A stretch of DNA of 64,000 bases from Allobacillus halotolerans (lineage in GTDB: Bacteria > Bacillota > Bacilli > Bacillales > Alkalibacillaceae). The stretch lies in NCBI RefSeq assembly GCF_028743495.1, contig NZ_CP117968.1; one strand, given 5' to 3'. How positions within the stretch are numbered: the stretch's first letter is position 1; each line of letters opens with the position of its first letter. Of the stretch, positions 59,708 through 64,000 are shown one piece after another. Position numbers and translations under genes: made by a program. The notes beneath the pieces were generated by a model. It ran no database searches, was not told where the DNA came from, and saw only the letters and a list, made by a program, of their open reading frames with translations.

Positions 59708-61129
59708 ATGGAAAACTTTGAAGAACTGTTAGAAAAGGATGCACTTGGACAAAAAGAGCTTCTTGATGCAAATGAAATTACCGCGAAGGAATTAACTGAT
59801 TTTTACATAAAACAAATACAAACGTACAACCCGTCGTTGAATGCAGTCGTCCATGAAATGTTTGACGAAGCGAAAGATCAAGTGAAGAATGTTGATTTAA
59901 ATGCAAGTCCTGTTGCCGGATTGCCGTTTTTGATCAAGGATTTGAATGCGATCAAAAATCAACCGCTGACAAGTGGCTCGAAGTTGCATGAAGATGTGAT
60001 TGCACCTGAGAATGATGAGCTCGTAGACCGCTATGAGAAAGCAGGACTTGTGTTTTTAGGAAAAACAAACACGCCGGAATTTGGATTTTTGCCAACGACG
60101 GAGCCGACTTTATTTGGACCGACGAAGAATCCTTGGGCATTAGATCGGTCACCGGGTGGTTCCAGTGGTGGAACGTCCGCAGCAGTAGCGGCAGGACTCG
60201 TTCCTTTTGCACATGGAAATGATGGAGGAGGCTCTCTTCGTATTCCGGCTTCTGCAACTGGTTTATTCGGTTTCAAGCCGAGCCGAGGTCGACTGCCATA
60301 TCCGCCATACATTAACCATTTCCCGATCAACCATGCCATCACACGATCGGTTCGTGATAGTGCAGCTTTGTTGGATGTCTTAAATGGTGGGGTGCCGCGA
60401 TCTTTGTATCCATCTTTCGAGAAGCGGACAGACTTTGCGGAAAAATCACAGCAATCTCCAGGCAAGCTTAAAATTGCCGTCACTTATGATGCAGGTGGAA
60501 AAGTAGAGCTTGATGCTGAAACAAGAAAGAATCTCGACCAATCCGTTCAATTAATGAAAGACTTGGGCCATGAAGTTGTCGAAGCGACACCTGCTTATGA
60601 TTATGAGGGAGTAGCAAATGCATTCATTAATATTTGGTTATCGTCAGGCTCTGTCATGATTAAACATATGGGACAAATGGTTGGCAAAGAAGTCACGCGT
60701 GAAAATGTCGAACCGCTTTCCTATGAAATTATGAAATACGGCCAAAATATTTCGGCGGCTGACTATGAGGAAGCGCGGGTATTTGCTGCAATTGAATCAG
60801 AAAAAATCATGTCTTTCTTCCAGGAATATGATGTTTGGATGACACCGACGATGAATCAGCTTCCGAAGAAAACAGGCGAAGAGAAAGACGTGACAGAAGC
60901 ATATGGACCGATGCTCGAGAACATGCTGAATTATAATCCGTTCATGCCACTTGCCAATGCGACCGGACAACCAGCGATGAGTGTTCCAACACATTGGACA
61001 GAGGAAGGAATACCTGTAGGAACGCACTTCTTTGGGCGCTTAGGAGAAGATGAATTACTGTTCCAATTGGCACATCAAATTGAAAAAGAACAACCGTGGT
61101 TCCATAAATATAAAGAAATTAAGCTATAA
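59708..61129 (+). CDS. Amidase-signature family amidase
   Basis: A 473-residue serine amidase with the Lys in LPFLIKDLNA (near residue 77), the Ser-rich signature RSPGGSSGGTSAAVAAGLVPFAHGNDGGGSLRIPAS (catalytic cis-Ser and nucleophile Ser near 153 and 177), and GFKPSRGRLP. It is not GatA, since gatC and gatB are absent and the C-terminus differs. GGAGAGG lies about 10 bp before the ATG at 59708. The substrate is unknown. Confidence 0.9.
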   Translation: MENFEELLEKDALGQKELLDANEITAKELTDFYIKQIQTYNPSLNAVVHEMFDEAKDQVKNVDLNASPVAGLPFLIKDLNAIKNQPLTSGSKLHEDVIAPENDELVDRYEKAGLVFLGKTNTPEFGFLPTTEPTLFGPTKNPWALDRSPGGSSGGTSAAVAAGLVPFAHGNDGGGSLRIPASATGLFGFKPSRGRLPYPPYINHFPINHAITRSVRDSAALLDVLNGGVPRSLYPSFEKRTDFAEKSQQSPGKLKIAVTYDAGGKVELDAETRKNLDQSVQLMKDLGHEVVEATPAYDYEGVANAFINIWLSSGSVMIKHMGQMVGKEVTRENVEPLSYEIMKYGQNISAADYEEARVFAAIESEKIMSFFQEYDVWMTPTMNQLPKKTGEEKDVTEAYGPMLENMLNYNPFMPLANATGQPAMSVPTHWTEEGIPVGTHFFGRLGEDELLFQLAHQIEKEQPWFHKYKEIKL

Positions 61130-61138
61130 CATTTCACC

Positions 61139-61173
61139 TCTTGCTTGAACAGACTGTTCGGGCGAGAGTTTTT
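61139..61173. terminator. Terminator between amidase and yqxD
   Basis: CTCTTGC pairs with GGCGAGAG (with a G-U) above an inner GAACAG/CTGTTC stem, followed by T7 on the plus strand. Confidence 0.8.
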
Positions 61174-61177
61174 TTAT

Positions 61178-61627
61178 TTATTCGACTGTTTCTTTTGCGA
61201 TACGCACTAATTTTTGGCGAAATATCTCTCTTTCTTCACCGGTGAACGGTTTAGGTCCTTTAAATCGTTGACCGCTCTTTCGTGCTTGTTGATTTAAATA
61301 GCGTGAAGTCAACAGCCGGTCGATGTTTTCATGGGTATATAAAAAGCCTTTATGGTGCATGGCCGAACATCCTTTTGATAGGACTAAAGAAGCTAATCCA
61401 TAATCTTGGGTAATGATTAGATCACCTTGGCTTGCCATTTGCATCACTTTGTAATCCGCCGCTTCACTTTCAGAATCAACATACACCGTTTTCACAAAAC
61501 TGGGGTACTGTTCAGCAGAAAAGTGGGCGTAACTCATCACGAGCAAAACCCCTAACCCAAACTCACCCGCGACTTCAATCACCTCGCTTTTTACTGGACT
61601 TGCATCAGCATCAACGATAATTTTCAT
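61178..61627 (-). CDS. yqxD: YaiI/YqxD family protein (UPF0178, PIN-like)
   Basis: A 149-residue protein: MKIIVDADASPVKSEV, YPSFVKTVYVDSESEAADYKVMQMASQGDLIITQDYGLASLVLSKG and the basic LNQQARKSGQRFKGPKPF are the DUF188 pattern. The three Asp groups recall a PIN-like nuclease active site, but no activity is established. GGAGAG lies upstream of the ATG. It is a single gene, convergent with the amidase. Confidence 0.92.
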   Translation of the reverse strand: MKIIVDADASPVKSEVIEVAGEFGLGVLLVMSYAHFSAEQYPSFVKTVYVDSESEAADYKVMQMASQGDLIITQDYGLASLVLSKGCSAMHHKGFLYTHENIDRLLTSRYLNQQARKSGQRFKGPKPFTGEEREIFRQKLVRIAKETVE

Positions 61628-61713
61628 TGTTTTCTCTCCTTACCATCCGACTAAAGCGCATATATGTATATGTTGCACTGTTCCTTCTTTAATATTGAAC
61701 GATTTAAAAGTCA

Positions 61714-61778
61714 TTGACAAGATGAATCCATCCATATATAGTTATAATATACCTAGTGCATTAGTGCAGTAATGCACT
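61714..61778 (+). promoter_or_regulatory. Promoter and operator of the YtrA-type operon
   Basis: TTGACA (61714-61719), 17 bp and TATAGT (61737-61742) form a strong promoter. Downstream, at about +7, is the perfect inverted repeat AGTGCATTA (61755-61763) and TAATGCACT (61770-61778) with a 6-bp centre. It is probably the operator of the GntR regulator encoded next. Confidence 0.82.
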
Positions 61779-61815
61779 GATTATAGATTAAATACATAAA
61801 GTGGGGTGGGAGGAT

Positions 61816-62196
61816 TTGCTAGATCATGCAAGCAATAAGCCGATTTATATACAAATTGCTGAATGGTTGGAGAATGAGATTTTATCCGAGCGAGTAAAGG
61901 TCGGAGAAAAAATTTATTCACAATATCAGCTTGCCGATCGCTTCAATATTAATCCTGCCACCGCGGCAAAAGGACTGAATTTGCTTGCTGAGGAAGAGAT
62001 TGTTCATAAGCGAAGAGGTCTTGGAATGTTTGTCGAAGAAGCGGCAGTAACCATCATTAAAGAAAAACGTAAAAATAAAACGTTGAAGCGGATGCTTCGA
62101 GAAATTGTCAAAGAGGCAAATTACTTGGATGTTTCGATGGATGAGTTAAATGAAATGTTACGGAAAATTCATGAAGAAGAGAGGGAAGAAGGATGA
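61816..62196 (+). CDS. GntR-family regulator, YtrA subfamily
   Basis: A 126-residue protein starting at a TTG (GGGAGG 4 bp ahead; the in-frame GTG at 61801 lacks a ribosome binding site). NKPIYIQIAEWLENEIL, YQLADRFNINPATAAKGLNLLAEEEIVHKRRGLGMFV is the winged helix. The short C-terminal tail is typical of YtrA regulators, which repress the ABC operon they head and respond to cell-wall antibiotics. It overlaps the ATPase by 4 bp. Confidence 0.92.
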   Translation: MLDHASNKPIYIQIAEWLENEILSERVKVGEKIYSQYQLADRFNINPATAAKGLNLLAEEEIVHKRRGLGMFVEEAAVTIIKEKRKNKTLKRMLREIVKEANYLDVSMDELNEMLRKIHEEEREEG

Positions 62197-63089
62197 CGGT
62201 TATCGATGTTCAAGGATTAACAAAGCAATACGGCGGACTGCATGCGTTGAATGCGGTCAATTTTTCCATTGAAGAAAATGAAATCATCGGCCTGATCGGA
62301 AGAAACGGTGCGGGGAAATCAACATTGCTGAAATGTTTAGCTGGCTATTATCACCCGACGGACGGACAAGTGCGTGTTCTCGGTGAAGATCCGTTTGATA
62401 GTTTATTCGTTTCGGAGAATTTAATCTTTGTGGATGACGAAATGAGTTTCTCTTCAGAAATTAACTTAGCGGATATTTTACAAACGGCTGCTCGATTTTA
62501 TCCGAATTGGGACCAAACCCTGGCACAGCGATTATTCGACTACTTTTCATTTCGTCCGGACCAACTGCATGGTGAGTTGTCAAAAGGAAAGAAGAGCACA
62601 TTCAATATGATAATCGGCTTATGTGCTCGGACGAAAATTACGATTTTCGATGAACCGACAACAGGGATGGACTATTCTGTTCGTCAAGATTTTTACCGTG
62701 CATTATTGAAAGATTATATTCAACATCCCCGAACGATTATTTTATCCAGTCATTTATTGACTGAATTAGAGACAGTGTTGGAGACGATCCTGTTGATTGA
62801 TGAAGGTAGATTTGTCATCCAGGAATCGGTCGATCAGTTGAAAGAGAAAAGTTACGGCCTGACGGGTAGCGAGGAATCACTCAATCATTTACCGGGTGAT
62901 GTTCAGATTTTACATGAGGAAAAATTGAGCGGAAATCAGGTGTATCAAGTTATTTTGGGTGATTTAGCAGAAGAGACGAAGTTGCAACTAGAGAAAGAAG
63001 ATGTTCGCTTTTCACCGGTTTCAATTGACGATGTTTGTATGTTTTTAACCCAAGCAAAACGAGGAGGGATTGATCATGTCTTTGAATAA
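62193..63089 (+). CDS. ABC transporter ATPase, YtrB-like
   Basis: A 298-residue ATPase with Walker A GRNGAGKST (near residue 37), signature ELSKGKKSTFNM (an SKG variant, near 130), Walker B ITIFDEPTTGMD and the H-loop SSHLL. The variant signature is usual in the YtrB/EcsA-like group. It overlaps the regulator by 4 bp and the permease by 14 bp, so the operon is tightly coupled. Confidence 0.92.
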   Translation: MTVIDVQGLTKQYGGLHALNAVNFSIEENEIIGLIGRNGAGKSTLLKCLAGYYHPTDGQVRVLGEDPFDSLFVSENLIFVDDEMSFSSEINLADILQTAARFYPNWDQTLAQRLFDYFSFRPDQLHGELSKGKKSTFNMIIGLCARTKITIFDEPTTGMDYSVRQDFYRALLKDYIQHPRTIILSSHLLTELETVLETILLIDEGRFVIQESVDQLKEKSYGLTGSEESLNHLPGDVQILHEEKLSGNQVYQVILGDLAEETKLQLEKEDVRFSPVSIDDVCMFLTQAKRGGIDHVFE

Positions 63090-63819
63090 GAAAACATGGC
63101 ATTACATAAAGCTCTCAACCAAGTTTAAAGTTCAGATGAATTGGCACTTATTCAATATTTTGATTGGCCTTCTCGTGTTTGCGGTGCTTTCATCAGCGTT
63201 TGGCGGGAGTTCTTCCTATAGCACAAATGAATTTGGGAAAGTTGCGATTCATTATGTTTCTAGCGATTTAGCTTTTGTTTTTGTGCTTATCTGGGCGTTC
63301 GTCGTCGGCTGGACATTGGCACGTCCTGCTTTTCGTGAAATGGATTTCAGCTTTGTATCCAATCGATTCACAAGTCATATGTCATCCATTTTATATATCG
63401 GATTTGCGAGTGTTATCGGCGGATTAATCGGATTCTTTTCTCTTTTTCTCGGAAAGGCATTGTACTTTCTGTTTTATTCAACCGACTCCGTCGTAATCGC
63501 CAAACCGTATACAATCAAAGAAATTTTAATCGGCGTAATTGTTATCATTAGTTTAACCTTCTTACTGGCATCGGTCGGTTATTTCGTTGGCGAACTTGTG
63601 AATTGGAATCAAGCCTTTATATTCATTATACCTGCGTTGGCTATAGGGAATATCGTGCTCGATGCGAAAATTGGAGACACAGTCGGGATTGGGCAACTCG
63701 TCATGATTTTTTCAACAGAAACAGAATGGTCGATGTTGTTCCTGAAAGTGCTAGGGTTCTCCGTTCTCATTTATACGATCGTCATCTTTTTGACTCGACG
63801 AATGGAGGTGCGCAGATGA
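63076..63819 (+). CDS. ABC transporter membrane subunit
   Basis: A 247-residue protein with about six helices. The ATG at 63076 has GAGGAGGG about 8 bp upstream. The family was not recognised beyond an ABC-2-like permease; its place after the ATPase and ahead of another membrane gene resembles YtrC/YtrD. It overlaps the next gene by 4 bp. Confidence 0.82.
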   Translation: MSLNKKTWHYIKLSTKFKVQMNWHLFNILIGLLVFAVLSSAFGGSSSYSTNEFGKVAIHYVSSDLAFVFVLIWAFVVGWTLARPAFREMDFSFVSNRFTSHMSSILYIGFASVIGGLIGFFSLFLGKALYFLFYSTDSVVIAKPYTIKEILIGVIVIISLTFLLASVGYFVGELVNWNQAFIFIIPALAIGNIVLDAKIGDTVGIGQLVMIFSTETEWSMLFLKVLGFSVLIYTIVIFLTRRMEVRR

Positions 63820-64000
63820 CTAATGTTACACTTACAGGACTTCTTCCGCTTATCTTAATGATTTTGTTGGCATATTTTATATTGAAAAGAACAAATAGAA
63901 CGAAACGAAAAAAGAGTCGCGGAAAAAGAAACGTTTTCATTTATAGTGTGATTCTAGCTATGTCTATTGTTGTTTATTATGTTTTTATTACCCAAGCGGA
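63816..64000 (+). CDS. Membrane protein, 3' end outside window
   Basis: The frame starts at an ATG overlapping the previous stop (ATGA), with GGAGGTGCGC ahead. The 61 visible residues show a first helix (TGLLPLILMILLAYFIL), a very basic loop (KRTNRTKRKKSRGKR) and the start of a second helix. It is the fourth gene of the YtrA-type operon and continues beyond the window. Confidence 0.75.
   Translation, partial: MTNVTLTGLLPLILMILLAYFILKRTNRTKRKKSRGKRNVFIYSVILAMSIVVYYVFITQA

Overview
The window is a stretch of a low-GC Firmicutes chromosome, most likely a Bacillaceae of the Virgibacillus/Halobacillus/Alkalibacillus type. The evidence is the Bacillus gene order sigW-rsiW-cdaA-cdaR-glmM-glmS, strong AGGAGG ribosome binding sites, a glmS ribozyme, a TPP riboswitch, Trp T-boxes, and Bacillus-type regulators (SigW, AhrC, PerR, PadR, YtrA-like GntR). 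No rRNA, tRNA, prophage or CRISPR-Cas was seen.

Layout. 0-1.2 kb: end of an IS256-type element. 1.7-9.8 kb: arginase, the SigW/RsiW envelope-stress pair, the c-di-AMP cyclase operon with GlmM, and ribozyme-controlled GlmS; these supply and monitor cell-wall precursors. 10-30 kb: an accessory, decaying region with a solute symporter, a collapsed sigma/anti-sigma fusion, a deacetylase, a regulator plus an MFS exporter broken by a stop codon, secreted proteins, an AsnO-like synthetase without glutaminase residues, RlmA, frameshifted acetyltransferases, a type I toxin fossil, an IS3 relic and an orphan TPP-controlled ykoF. 30-37 kb: guaC, a RHH/PIN toxin-antitoxin pair, an UMF1 transporter, a broken CBS protein and the FetAB exporter. 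37-43 kb: trpDCFBA without trpE behind two tandem Trp T-boxes. 43-47.6 kb: DUF443/DUF4176/HEPN proteins resembling an orphan type VII immunity island, MhqD, CsaA and small proteins. 47.7-64 kb: TrhO, YhfK, a PerR-box cupin, an ion channel, a TetR-controlled ABC exporter, a general-stress dehydrogenase, a PadR/HAAS pair, an MscS channel, a lipoprotein, an amidase and a YtrA-type ABC operon running off the end.

The most unusual signal lies between the genes. Eight intergenic islands carry tandem repeats whose period is either exactly 21 bp or 51-52 bp, close to two or five turns of B-DNA. Most islands have their own motif, but two distant ones share CTTCAG[T/G]GTT and two share a GCGCTCT core. 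In the diverged 21-bp islands only 5-10 bases per unit are conserved, yet spacing stays in register over up to 14 periods. I know of no named element matching this.

A second theme is gene decay: at least six loci on the + strand of the accessory parts carry one or two lesions (in-frame stop, frameshifts in short homopolymers, a 58-bp insertion, a sigma/anti-sigma deletion fusion). Some of the frameshifts could be sequencing errors.
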